A stretch of 64,000 nucleotides of DNA, taken from the NCBI GenBank assembly GCA_039197065.1, contig JBCCUL010000014.1, forward strand, positions 62,001 through 126,000, written 5' to 3'. Made by a program: the position numbers and the translations under genes. Each line of letters opens with the position of its first letter. Position 1 is the stretch's first letter. Below the pieces are notes generated by a model. That model worked only from the letters and a program-made list of their open reading frames with translations, did not search any database and was not told the origin of the DNA. This document shows, one piece after another, positions 52,749-61,142 of the stretch. The stretch is from JANQPX01 sp039197065. GTDB taxonomy: Bacteria > Pseudomonadota > Alphaproteobacteria > Geminicoccales > Geminicoccaceae.

Positions 52749-53738
52749 CTATTCCACCCTGACCGGTTCCGTCTGATCGATGATCTGACCAAGGGTCTGG
52801 TCCAGGCTCTCGGTGGTGTTCGATCCGGTCACCCTTGGCGCGGTCGTCGTGCCGGAACGGGCTTCCTGCGGCAGATCCGGCGCCGAGCTGCCGAAGAACC
52901 GGAAGAACTCGCCTTCGGGCGACAGCACGAAGCTGGTGTTGTCGTCGGCAAGCGCATCCCGATAGGCCTGCATCGATCGGTAGAAGCTGAAGAAGTCGAT
53001 ATCCTGGCCGAAGCTCTCGGCGAAGATCCTGGTGGCTTCACCGTCGCCTTGACCACGGATGATCTGAGCCTTCTTCTGCGCTTCAGCGATGATCACCCGG
53101 CGTTCACGATCGGCTGAGGCGCGGATGCGCTGGCCAAGCTCGTAACCCTGGGCTCGCAGCTCCTTCGCTTCGCGCTCACGTTCCGTTTGCATCCGCCGAT
53201 AGATCGCCTCGCTGTTCTCAGGCGGGAGATCCGCACGTTTGATGCGCACGTCGACCACGTTGACACCGAAGGACTCCACGCGGGAATTGGTGTCGTCGCG
53301 GATGCGCTGCATGAGGCTTGCGCGGTCGGCGGACAGCACCGTGAAGAGCGGTGTCCGGCCAAGCACCTCACGCAAGGAGGCATCCAGACCGGAGTCGATC
53401 CGCCGGCGCAGACCGTCCTCATCGCGAACCGCCTGATAGAAGCGCTGCGCATTGGTGATGCGGTAGCGGACGAACGCATCGACGACCAGTCGTTTCTGAT
53501 CACCCAGAATGACTTCCTGGGCCGGCGCGTCGAAATCGAGAACCCGCCGATCGATGTAGACGACATTCTCAAGGAGCGGCAGTTTAAAGTGCAGCCCCGG
53601 TTCTTCCGCGGTCTTGATGTACTCACCGAAGCGCAGCACGAGGGCCTGCTGGGTCTCGTTGACCCGGAACATGCTGCCATAGATCGCCAAGATCGCTAGC
53701 GCGCCGATGATCATCAGCGCCATGAGTGCGCGGCTCAT
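52749..53738 (-). CDS. hflC: FtsH modulator HflC (SPFH domain)
   Basis: 329 residues. N-terminal membrane helix (LMALMIIGALAILAIYGSMF), then the SPFH domain with VNETQQALVLRFGEY and the long charged coiled coil REREAKELRAQGYE. With HflK it forms the periplasmic cage around FtsH protease. Its start overlaps the hflK stop (ATGA-type). Confidence 0.95.
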   Translation of the reverse strand: MSRALMALMIIGALAILAIYGSMFRVNETQQALVLRFGEYIKTAEEPGLHFKLPLLENVVYIDRRVLDFDAPAQEVILGDQKRLVVDAFVRYRITNAQRFYQAVRDEDGLRRRIDSGLDASLREVLGRTPLFTVLSADRASLMQRIRDDTNSRVESFGVNVVDVRIKRADLPPENSEAIYRRMQTEREREAKELRAQGYELGQRIRASADRERRVIIAEAQKKAQIIRGQGDGEATRIFAESFGQDIDFFSFYRSMQAYRDALADDNTSFVLSPEGEFFRFFGSSAPDLPQEARSGTTTAPRVTGSNTTESLDQTLGQIIDQTEPVRVE

Positions 53739-54922
53739 TGGACACCTCCATTACCGCTGGTGCTGCCTTGTCGCTGATTAGCGCGACGCTCAAGCTCCGG
53801 CAGCGGCAGATAAGGCACGACGCCGCCATCGCCTGCGGAGCCGTCGATCAGCACCTTGTTCATGTTGCTCAGCACTTCTTCCATCGTCTCGAGATAGAGG
53901 CGACGCGACGTGACGTCCGGCGCTTTGGCGTACTCGTTGTAGACCGCGATGAAACGCTGCGCGTCACCTTCGGCTCGCGCCACCACCTCCTGGGCATAGG
54001 CCTCGGCTTCCTGCTCCATCTTGACCGCGTCACCGCGGGCGCGAGGCAGGATGTCGTTCTGGTAAGTTTCCGCCTCATTCTGTGCGCGTTCACGGTCGGC
54101 CTGGGCGCGCTGCACGTCGCGGAAGGCGTCGATCACCTCGTCGGGTGGATCCACCTTCTGCACCTGCACCTGCTGGATAGCGATGCCGGCGCCGTAGGAA
54201 TCGAGGATTGCCTGGATCTGCTCGCGGGCCTCGATCTTGATCTGCTCACGGCCTTCCGTGGTGGCTTCGGCGAATTGCGTCTTGCCGATGATCTCGCGCA
54301 CGGCGCTCTCTGCGACCGCTTTCACCGTGATTTCCGGATCGCGGATTTTGAAGAGATAGTCCTGAGGACGATCGATATACCAGAGAACCGTGAAGTTGAT
54401 GTCGACGATGTTCTCGTCGCCGGTCAGCATCAGGCTTTCATTGCTGATGTCCCGCCCGGCGTCCGAGCGGCCGACCGTGCTGCCAGCTGAGCGAAAGCCG
54501 ACCTCGACGCGGTTGATACGGGTGACCTTCGGCGTCAGCACCGTCTCGATGGGCGATGGCCAGTGCCAATGCAGACCTGGCTCGCGCGGTGGCTCGACAT
54601 ATTTGCCGAAGCGCAGGACCACACCGAGTTCTTCCTGCTGGACCCTGTAAATGCCGCTTGCCAGCCAGAGGCCGAGCAGAACCAGCGGGATAAGGATCAG
54701 CGGTTTCTTGCTGCCGCCGCCGCCGAGATTGAACCCGCCGCCACCGGAGCCGCCTCCGCCAGGGAATATTTTCTTCACCTTTTCCTGGGAACGCCGAAGC
54801 AGTTCCTCAAGATCGGGGGGCTGTTGTCCTCCGCCGCCGCCGCCATTGCCGCCGGGGCGCCCGCCCCAGGGACCTTGGCCGCCGCCACCCTGCCAGCCGC
54901 CACCTTGATTGTTCCAAGGCAT
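53735..54922 (-). CDS. hflK: FtsH modulator HflK (SPFH domain)
   Basis: 395 residues. Gly/Gln/Trp-rich N-terminal tail (~1-70), membrane helix (ILIPLVLLGLWLASGIYRV), SPFH domain with QQEELGVVLRFGKYVEPP, then a coiled coil. Partner of HflC. Divergent from mrp. Confidence 0.95.
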   Translation of the reverse strand: MPWNNQGGGWQGGGGQGPWGGRPGGNGGGGGGQQPPDLEELLRRSQEKVKKIFPGGGGSGGGGFNLGGGGSKKPLILIPLVLLGLWLASGIYRVQQEELGVVLRFGKYVEPPREPGLHWHWPSPIETVLTPKVTRINRVEVGFRSAGSTVGRSDAGRDISNESLMLTGDENIVDINFTVLWYIDRPQDYLFKIRDPEITVKAVAESAVREIIGKTQFAEATTEGREQIKIEAREQIQAILDSYGAGIAIQQVQVQKVDPPDEVIDAFRDVQRAQADRERAQNEAETYQNDILPRARGDAVKMEQEAEAYAQEVVARAEGDAQRFIAVYNEYAKAPDVTSRRLYLETMEEVLSNMNKVLIDGSAGDGGVVPYLPLPELERRANQRQGSTSGNGGVQ

Positions 54923-55082
54923 CGCTCGATTACCTTTCCCTATTGCGGATGGGTTGCCTCAAGGGCTTTGCCCCGGACCCCGGGTCTATTATATCAACGA
55001 CGCCAGGTTGGCCAGGGCGACTTGGCCCACACGTTCAGTTTCCGATCCCGTCTATATCGTGCAGTATTGGAAGTCTTCAACC

Positions 55083-56258
55083 ATGCCCGAGATTACAAAA
55101 GAAAAGGTGCTCGAAACCCTTTCGAAAATCCAAGACCCAACACAGGGTCGAAACGTGGTCGATCTAGGCATGGTTTCCGGTGTTGTCATTAAGGATGGAA
55201 ATGTCGGTTTCGCCCTTGAAATCGAGCCGAACCAGGAAGAAGCCAAGGCCAAAGAGCCCCTTCGCCAAGCCTGCGAAGAGGCGGTGATGGCGATGCCGGG
55301 CGTCAATTCGGTCACGGCCGTACTGACCGCGGAACGGGCTGCCGGCGGCGGGCAGGGCGGCGCCACCCGCCGTGTCGCTCAAGCGCCTGGCAATGGACCG
55401 CCCGGCGGTCAGCCGGGAACGGGGCCTGCAGGCCTTGGCGGCAAGCCGGAACTGCCGGGCATCACCCATGTGGTCGCCGTTGCTTCAGGCAAGGGGGGCG
55501 TGGGCAAGTCCACGACCTCGACCAATCTGGCTCTGGCGCTGGCAGCCAGGGGCAAGAGGGTCGGCGTGCTCGACGCTGATATCTATGGCCCGTCCCAGCC
55601 GCGCATGCTGGGCATCACCGGCAAGCCAGACAGTCGCGACGGTAAAAAACTGATGCCCATGGAGAATTTCGGCGTCAAGGTCATGTCCATGGGGTTCCTC
55701 GTCGACGAAGATGCGCCGATGATCTGGCGCGGACCAATGGTGCAGAGCGCTATCCAGCAGATGCTGAATGAGGTCGAATGGGGCGAACTCGACTATCTTA
55801 TCGTCGATCTGCCGCCGGGCACCGGCGATGCCCAGCTCACCATGGCGCAACGCGTACCGCTCGCCGGCGCCGTGATCGTATCGACGCCGCAGGACATCGC
55901 CCTGCTCGATGCGCGCAAGGCGCTCAATATGTTCAGGAAGGTCGACGTGCCCGTGCTCGGCATCGTCGAGAATATGAGCTACTTCTGTTGTCCCCATTGC
56001 GGTGAGCGCAGCGACATCTTCAGCCATGGTGGGGCGCGGGAGACGGCCGAGAAATACGGCGTCGATTTTCTTGGCGAGATACCGCTGGACATCATGATCC
56101 GCGAAAACAGCGACCGCGGCAGGCCGCCCGTCGCCTCGAGTCCCGAGGGATCGCAGTCGCGCTGCTACCTCGATATCGCCGATGCCGTCATCGCTCGATT
56201 GGATACAAATACAACGAATGCGCGCAAAACATTTCCCAAAATCACATTTGATAACTAG
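55083..56258 (+). CDS. mrp: Mrp/ApbC Fe-S carrier ATPase
   Basis: 391 residues from ATG 55083. N-terminal DUF59/MIP18-like domain (~5-75), a Gly/Pro linker (~88-122), P-loop GKGGVGKST (136-144), and the CPHC cluster-binding motif. Carries Fe-S clusters to target apoproteins. Monocistronic, divergent from hflK. Confidence 0.95.
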   Translation: MPEITKEKVLETLSKIQDPTQGRNVVDLGMVSGVVIKDGNVGFALEIEPNQEEAKAKEPLRQACEEAVMAMPGVNSVTAVLTAERAAGGGQGGATRRVAQAPGNGPPGGQPGTGPAGLGGKPELPGITHVVAVASGKGGVGKSTTSTNLALALAARGKRVGVLDADIYGPSQPRMLGITGKPDSRDGKKLMPMENFGVKVMSMGFLVDEDAPMIWRGPMVQSAIQQMLNEVEWGELDYLIVDLPPGTGDAQLTMAQRVPLAGAVIVSTPQDIALLDARKALNMFRKVDVPVLGIVENMSYFCCPHCGERSDIFSHGGARETAEKYGVDFLGEIPLDIMIRENSDRGRPPVASSPEGSQSRCYLDIADAVIARLDTNTTNARKTFPKITFDN

Positions 56259-56348
56259 TATCCCGCCCGAAATCGCGTCGCATCGATTGTGTTTTCACCG
56301 TCGATCTCGCGTTTTCGGGCCCATAAACGACGTTGACGTGCTCGAGCC

Positions 56349-58031
56349 ATGATTGAAAATTCGCGCATTTCGACCCGCTCCAAGACCATTCGACGTTTCG
56401 GATGGTGTTTCCACCTATCGCTTGTCGCCTGCCTGACGTTGTCGAGCGCAGACGCTGCGGAGCGCATCGCCCTTGTGATCGGCAATGGCGGTTATGCCCA
56501 TGCGGCGCCGCTTGGTCATGTCGGCAGCGACATGGCGGTGATGGCCGATACGCTCCGCAGTCTCGACTTCGATGTCGAGGCTCAGACCGACCTTGATCGG
56601 CCGGCGATGCAGGATCGCATCGAAGCCTTCGGTCGCCGTATCGACCAGGCTGGCAAGGAAACCATCGGCCTTCTGTTCTATGCCGGTCACGGCTTCCAGC
56701 TGGACGGGTCGAACTATCTGCTGCCGGTCGACGCCAAGATCGCCGATGTCGACGACGTGGAGAACGCTAGCATCAATCTCGATCTGACGCTCGCCGAGAT
56801 CGCGTTTGCGACCAATGATCACAAGCTGGTCATTCTCGATGTTCCGGCCGATCAGGCGATCGGTGACGTCATCGGCGTAAGCCCCGGCCTCGCGGCGATC
56901 GACGCGCCGGTCGGCACGCTGGTCGCGTTTGGCGCCTTGCCAGGCGTCAGCGATCAGGAGCCGCTTCACCAGGGGCTCTATCCGCTTGCCCTTGCCAACG
57001 TCATGGCCAAGCCTGGCCTGATGGTCGAGCAGGTCTTTCAGGAAGTTCGCCTGAATGTGGTGGAGGCCACCGGCGGCGTGCAAATCCCCTGGGAATCGTC
57101 CTCCTTGGTGAGCCCCATTTATCTCGCCGGCCTGCCGGAGACCGATGACGAGCTGGCGATCGCGGAAGATGATGGCGGCGTCGTCAGTTTCGCCGGCATC
57201 GACCCGCGCACCGTCGATCTGGTTTTCTGGACCAGTATCAAGGACAGTGAGGATCCCTCCGACTTCATCGATTACCTGAACAGCTTTCCCTATGGCGTGT
57301 TCAGAAGCCTGGCCGAACGTCGGCTGGAAGGCCTGGTCGGCGTCGATGCCGCCATCGTTCCGGACCAGGATGACACCGTTCTGGTCGAGGCCATGAACGA
57401 GCGCCTGATCACGCAAAAGCGGTCCAATGTCAGGGCGGAACCGGGCAGCAATGGCGTCATCGTGGCGACCCTCGAGCCCAATCAGACCGTTCAGGTGACC
57501 GGCGGCGTGGTCGACAGCGACTGGCTTCGGGTCAGTCTCGGCCCTGGCATCGACGCCTATATCTGGGAACCGCTCCTGGGCTCTTCGCCGCCACCCTCAA
57601 ACCTCGGTGTTGGCCTTGCCGCGACCCTGCCGCCCAGCAAGAGCGCGTTGCTCGGTCGTTGGCAGGGAGAATATCGGTGCCAGTGGGATACGATCGGCTT
57701 CACCCTGGACATCACCGACGAGCTTGTCGCCGGCGCTGAGAGCATCGGCGCCGTCTTTTCGTTCTACGCCTTGCCGGGCACGCCGTCCCTGCCATCCGGC
57801 AGTTTCACCATGGCCGGCGATTACGATCCGGAGGACGGCACCCTCATTTTGAGAGGCGCGGACTGGATCGATCGGCCTCACGGCCTGCAGCGTCACGATC
57901 TGGCGGGTCGGGCTGAAATCGGCGGTGGGATTATTTCAGGACGCATCGAAACGCCGGGCTGCAGTGATTTTCAACTTGCCCGCGCGAACGGAAAAGGGCA
58001 GTCAACTGTCCAGTCCACATCGACGCAGTAG
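56349..58031 (+). CDS. Caspase-fold (C14) protein lacking the catalytic Cys, with SH3b domain
   Basis: 560 residues. Signal peptide (ends DAAE), caspase p20-like domain (37-~205) with ALVIGNGGY, catalytic-type His114 in FYAGHG, and QLDGSNYLLPVD. At the place of the usual LDACR nucleophile the sequence is LDVPAD, so the Cys is Pro166: a probable pseudo-protease. The downstream DAPVGTLVAFGALPG block is conserved. An SH3b domain (~352-410, NVRAEPGSNGVIVATL) and a C-terminal ~120-residue β domain follow. Secreted to the periplasm. 41 bases upstream of the CsgG-like lipoprotein gene. Confidence 0.85.
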   Translation: MIENSRISTRSKTIRRFGWCFHLSLVACLTLSSADAAERIALVIGNGGYAHAAPLGHVGSDMAVMADTLRSLDFDVEAQTDLDRPAMQDRIEAFGRRIDQAGKETIGLLFYAGHGFQLDGSNYLLPVDAKIADVDDVENASINLDLTLAEIAFATNDHKLVILDVPADQAIGDVIGVSPGLAAIDAPVGTLVAFGALPGVSDQEPLHQGLYPLALANVMAKPGLMVEQVFQEVRLNVVEATGGVQIPWESSSLVSPIYLAGLPETDDELAIAEDDGGVVSFAGIDPRTVDLVFWTSIKDSEDPSDFIDYLNSFPYGVFRSLAERRLEGLVGVDAAIVPDQDDTVLVEAMNERLITQKRSNVRAEPGSNGVIVATLEPNQTVQVTGGVVDSDWLRVSLGPGIDAYIWEPLLGSSPPPSNLGVGLAATLPPSKSALLGRWQGEYRCQWDTIGFTLDITDELVAGAESIGAVFSFYALPGTPSLPSGSFTMAGDYDPEDGTLILRGADWIDRPHGLQRHDLAGRAEIGGGIISGRIETPGCSDFQLARANGKGQSTVQSTSTQ

Positions 58032-58072
58032 TGACAAACCAAAATATTCGTCAGTGAAAGGAACGACGGTCC

Positions 58073-58855
58073 ATGCGTATTTCTGTTTTATTAGGTGTTT
58101 CGTTAGCCGCCCTTTTTGGCTTAAGCGCTTGTAGCAGCACACAACTTGGCGAAGGCGGATCGATCGTTCAGGGCTCGGCCGGCGAGACCGGCAATGCGCA
58201 AGGCGCCCATGCATCGCTTGAGCGCTGCAACCAGCCGCTCGGCACCGTGACGCTGGATGAGAGCAGCGTTCCCTCGCATTACTATCGCGCCTGGTACGGC
58301 AACAATACCGGCATCAGCTCGACCATTCCCATGTTCCGTCTGCTGGCCGCCCAGAGCGGTTGCTTCACGCTGGTCGAGCGCGGCGCCGCCTTCGAGGTCC
58401 TGGAGCGCGAGCGCAGGCTCAGCCAGAGCGGCCAGCTGCAGGCCGGCAGTAATATCGGCGATGGCCAGCTCGCCGCCGCCGACTATGTGCTCCGTCCGGA
58501 AATCATCGTCTCCGACACCAATTCCGGCGGTGTCGGCGGCGCTCTCGGCGGACTGGTCGGCAATACGCTTGGCCCGATCGGCGGCCTTGTCGGCTCCGTT
58601 GCCGGCGGCATCCAGACAGCCGATGCGCAAACGCTGATCTACATCGTCGATGTCCGAAGCGGCATCCAAAAGGGCATTGCGGAAGGCAGTGCGCGCACGA
58701 CCGATTTCGGCGGCCGTCTGGGCCTCCTGACCGGTCTTCCCGGCTGGGGCTCGATCAAGGGCTATACCAGTACTGCCCAGGGCAAGGTCGTCACCGCGTC
58801 CTATCTCGATGCCTTCAACGGTCTGGTGGAACAGCTCCGCGTTTCCGGCGGCTGA
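58073..58855 (+). CDS. CsgG/HfaB-family lipoprotein
   Basis: 260 residues. Lipobox LSAC (Cys20). PMFRLLAAQSGCFTLVERG and LERERRLSQSGQL match the CsgG/HfaB fold, the curli/holdfast-anchor secretion pore; a glycine-zipper-like run GGVGGALGGLVG follows. No CsgE, CsgF or amyloid subunit is nearby. AAGGA precedes the ATG by 10 bases; likely cotranscribed with the caspase-fold gene. Confidence 0.75.
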   Translation: MRISVLLGVSLAALFGLSACSSTQLGEGGSIVQGSAGETGNAQGAHASLERCNQPLGTVTLDESSVPSHYYRAWYGNNTGISSTIPMFRLLAAQSGCFTLVERGAAFEVLERERRLSQSGQLQAGSNIGDGQLAAADYVLRPEIIVSDTNSGGVGGALGGLVGNTLGPIGGLVGSVAGGIQTADAQTLIYIVDVRSGIQKGIAEGSARTTDFGGRLGLLTGLPGWGSIKGYTSTAQGKVVTASYLDAFNGLVEQLRVSGG

Positions 58856-58871
58856 GGCCAAGCGGACCCGC

Positions 58872-59435
58872 TCAACGCCCCTGCGCCCAGGCCTGACGGT
58901 TCAGGCGATAAAGGACGTGGGGGCGAAGCGGGTGATCGAAGGGCAGTTTGGGGTGACCGAAGTCATCCTCCGGCCGTCTGGTCATCCCCAATCGTTCCAT
59001 GACGCGCCTGGAAGGCAGGTTGTCGACGACGGCCATGGAGACCACCTGATCCACGCCGAGGCGCTCGAACGCGAAATCGAGGGAGGCCCGCCCCGCTTCG
59101 GTCGCATAACCCTGTCCCCAAATTGACCGTTTCAGCCGCCAGCCGACTTCGACACAAGGCGTGAAGTGGGTGTGGAAGGCAGGGTGGAGCAGGCCGGCAA
59201 AGCCGACAAAAGCGTTGTCCTCCAACCGTTCCAGCACCCAAAAGCCGAAGCCATGGCGCTGGATGTTCCCCATGACGCGCGCGAGCATCTGGGCGCTCTG
59301 GTCGCGATCGGGACGGTCGGGAAAAAAGCGCATGACCTCGTCGTCGACGTTCATCGAGGCCAGATGATCGAGATCGTCGAGATGCCAGTTGCGAAGGGTC
59401 AGGCGCTCAGTCTGAAGAACCGTCTCACCGGTCAT
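58872..59435 (-). CDS. GNAT-family acetyltransferase (RimJ/RimL type)
   Basis: 187 residues. TERLTLRNWHLDDLDHLASM start and the acetyl-CoA motif VGWRLKRSIWGQGYATEA, then VDNLPSRRVMERLGM, as in RimJ/RimL-type N-acetyltransferases. The substrate is unknown. Follows the conserved hypothetical gene by 18 bases on the same strand. Confidence 0.87.
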   Translation of the reverse strand: MTGETVLQTERLTLRNWHLDDLDHLASMNVDDEVMRFFPDRPDRDQSAQMLARVMGNIQRHGFGFWVLERLEDNAFVGFAGLLHPAFHTHFTPCVEVGWRLKRSIWGQGYATEAGRASLDFAFERLGVDQVVSMAVVDNLPSRRVMERLGMTRRPEDDFGHPKLPFDHPLRPHVLYRLNRQAWAQGR

Positions 59436-59453
59436 TTCGCATCTCCGAAGATC

Positions 59454-60104
59454 TCATGACGATGCGCTGGTGTGCAGAGAAGGCCGGTAGCCCTGCTGCA
59501 GGGCCAGCACCGTCGGCCGCGGCGTCAGCACCTGAACGGTCAGGCCGGCCTCGCGACGAACATCGCGGTCATAGCCGCCCGGACTCCATCGGAGCAGACG
59601 TTCGCCCAGAACGAGCCAGGACGCACCGGAAGCCTCGCCTGTCACGTCGTCCAGATGTCTCACCATCACGCCATCGGGAAGATCGTCCAAGCTCGCCTCG
59701 AAACGCCGCTGTCGGCGCGTGCCTCCCTCGATGCGCGCTGCATGCAGCATGCGATCGAGAGCCGGTGCATCAAGTCGGTTCTTCTGATGAAGCGCGGCCT
59801 TCAGTGCATCCTGAAAGGCCAGATAGGCCGGTCTTCGGCAGAGCGCGCAGGGGCGATGCCCGGCAGCCAGGGCCGTCGCCTCATCCATGAAAAAGAGCTC
59901 GGTGTAATTGTTGGGCTGCATCACCTGGCGATACCAGCCTTTGAAGGCCAGGACGCAGATGACCCAATGCGGATGTCGCCAGCGGGGCTTGAGCAGACGC
60001 TGCCCGGCATCGTGGAGAATGCCGCGATTGCCCATGAAAAGGCCGCGCTCGCTCATCGCGGCGATCTCACCTTCAGGCGTGACGCGGTTCTGCAAAGGCA
60101 TCAT
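59454..60104 (-). CDS. Conserved hypothetical protein with PCALCRRP motif
   Basis: 216 residues from ATG 60104 (ATG 60101 adjacent); the longer upstream frame lacks similarity to this kind of protein. Recognisable blocks: MPLQNRVTPEGEI, RGLFMGNRGILHD, TELFFMDEATALAAGHRPCALCRRP and LDDLPDGVMV. The set recurs in bacterial genomes as an uncharacterised protein; the CxxC and basic character suggest a nucleic-acid or metal role, unproven. Divergent from ada with 96 bp between, upstream of a GNAT gene. Confidence 0.75.
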   Translation of the reverse strand: MMPLQNRVTPEGEIAAMSERGLFMGNRGILHDAGQRLLKPRWRHPHWVICVLAFKGWYRQVMQPNNYTELFFMDEATALAAGHRPCALCRRPAYLAFQDALKAALHQKNRLDAPALDRMLHAARIEGGTRRQRRFEASLDDLPDGVMVRHLDDVTGEASGASWLVLGERLLRWSPGGYDRDVRREAGLTVQVLTPRPTVLALQQGYRPSLHTSASS

Positions 60105-60200
60105 GCGAGCCAAGCCGATTTTCGAGAGCTGCGCAAGAATCGGGTTGTTGGCGCCATGTCGCCAGCGCAGAGTGCCCTCATGACACGCAGGAGACACGCC

Positions 60201-61139
60201 ATGACCCCCGAAACCCTGACGACCCCGACGCTGCATATGATGAAAGACGCTGAGAGCTTCGTTACGCCCGACGCCGCTGGCGCCACACCCAGTGCCGGCG
60301 GCACCGCTGAGCATATCAGGGTCAGGCAGGCGATCGACTATCTGGTGGATCATGCGCAGGAACAGCCGTCCTTGGAAACCGTGGCGGATTTTGCGGGCCT
60401 TTCGCCCCATCATTTTCAGCGGGTCTTCAAACGCTTTGCCGGGATCAGCCCGAAGAAGTTTCTCCAATATCTCACGCTTCAAAACGCCAAGCAGGCGTTG
60501 ATCGAGGATGCGAGCGTGCTGGACGCCGCATTGGATGCCGGCCTCTCAGGACCGTCTCGCCTGCATGATCTGTTCGTCAATTGCGAGGCGATGACGCCCG
60601 GCGAATTCAAGGCGCTCGGGCCCTCGCTCGAGATCCGCTATGGGATCCATGACACGGCGATCGGCCGTGTGATGATCGGTGTGACCGAGCGCGGCATCTG
60701 CTGGCTCGCTTTTGTTGCCGGCGACGGCCGGCCCGCCGAGGATGAGTTTGCCGCAGCCTGGAAAGGAGCGACCCTTATCGCGGACCAGGCCGCCACCGCA
60801 TCCTGGGTGGAGCGCGCCTTCGCCTTTGGGGCCAACGGAGGCAAGCCGCTGCCGCTCCTGATCCGCGGCACCAATTTCCAGATCAAGGTCTGGGAAGCCC
60901 TCTTGCGCATCCCCTTTGGACGCCTGGTCACCTACCAGCATGTCGCCGAAGCGATCGGCAATCCCAAGGCAGTGCGCGCGGTCGGCAGTGCGGTCGGGAA
61001 GAACAATATCTCCTGGCTGATCCCCTGCCACCGCGTGATCCTGAGTTCCGGCGTCATGCACAATTACCGCTGGGGTGTACGCCAGAAAAAAATTCTGAAC
61101 GCCTTCGAAGCCGGCATGACCGACGCGGTCGGAGCGTAG
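60201..61139 (+). CDS. ada: Ada-type AraC regulator fused to O6-methylguanine-DNA methyltransferase
   Basis: 312 residues from ATG 60201 (AGGAG, 8-base spacing). AraC HTH (~40-130: SLETVADFAGLSPHHFQRVFKRFAG), then the methyltransferase domain with VTYQHVAEAIG, RAVGSAVGKNN and the acceptor Cys in IPCHRVI. The N-terminal phosphotriester-repair domain of enteric Ada is missing. Repairs alkylated guanine and may regulate genes. Convergent with glpK. Confidence 0.92.
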   Translation: MTPETLTTPTLHMMKDAESFVTPDAAGATPSAGGTAEHIRVRQAIDYLVDHAQEQPSLETVADFAGLSPHHFQRVFKRFAGISPKKFLQYLTLQNAKQALIEDASVLDAALDAGLSGPSRLHDLFVNCEAMTPGEFKALGPSLEIRYGIHDTAIGRVMIGVTERGICWLAFVAGDGRPAEDEFAAAWKGATLIADQAATASWVERAFAFGANGGKPLPLLIRGTNFQIKVWEALLRIPFGRLVTYQHVAEAIGNPKAVRAVGSAVGKNNISWLIPCHRVILSSGVMHNYRWGVRQKKILNAFEAGMTDAVGA

Positions 61140-61142
61140 ACT

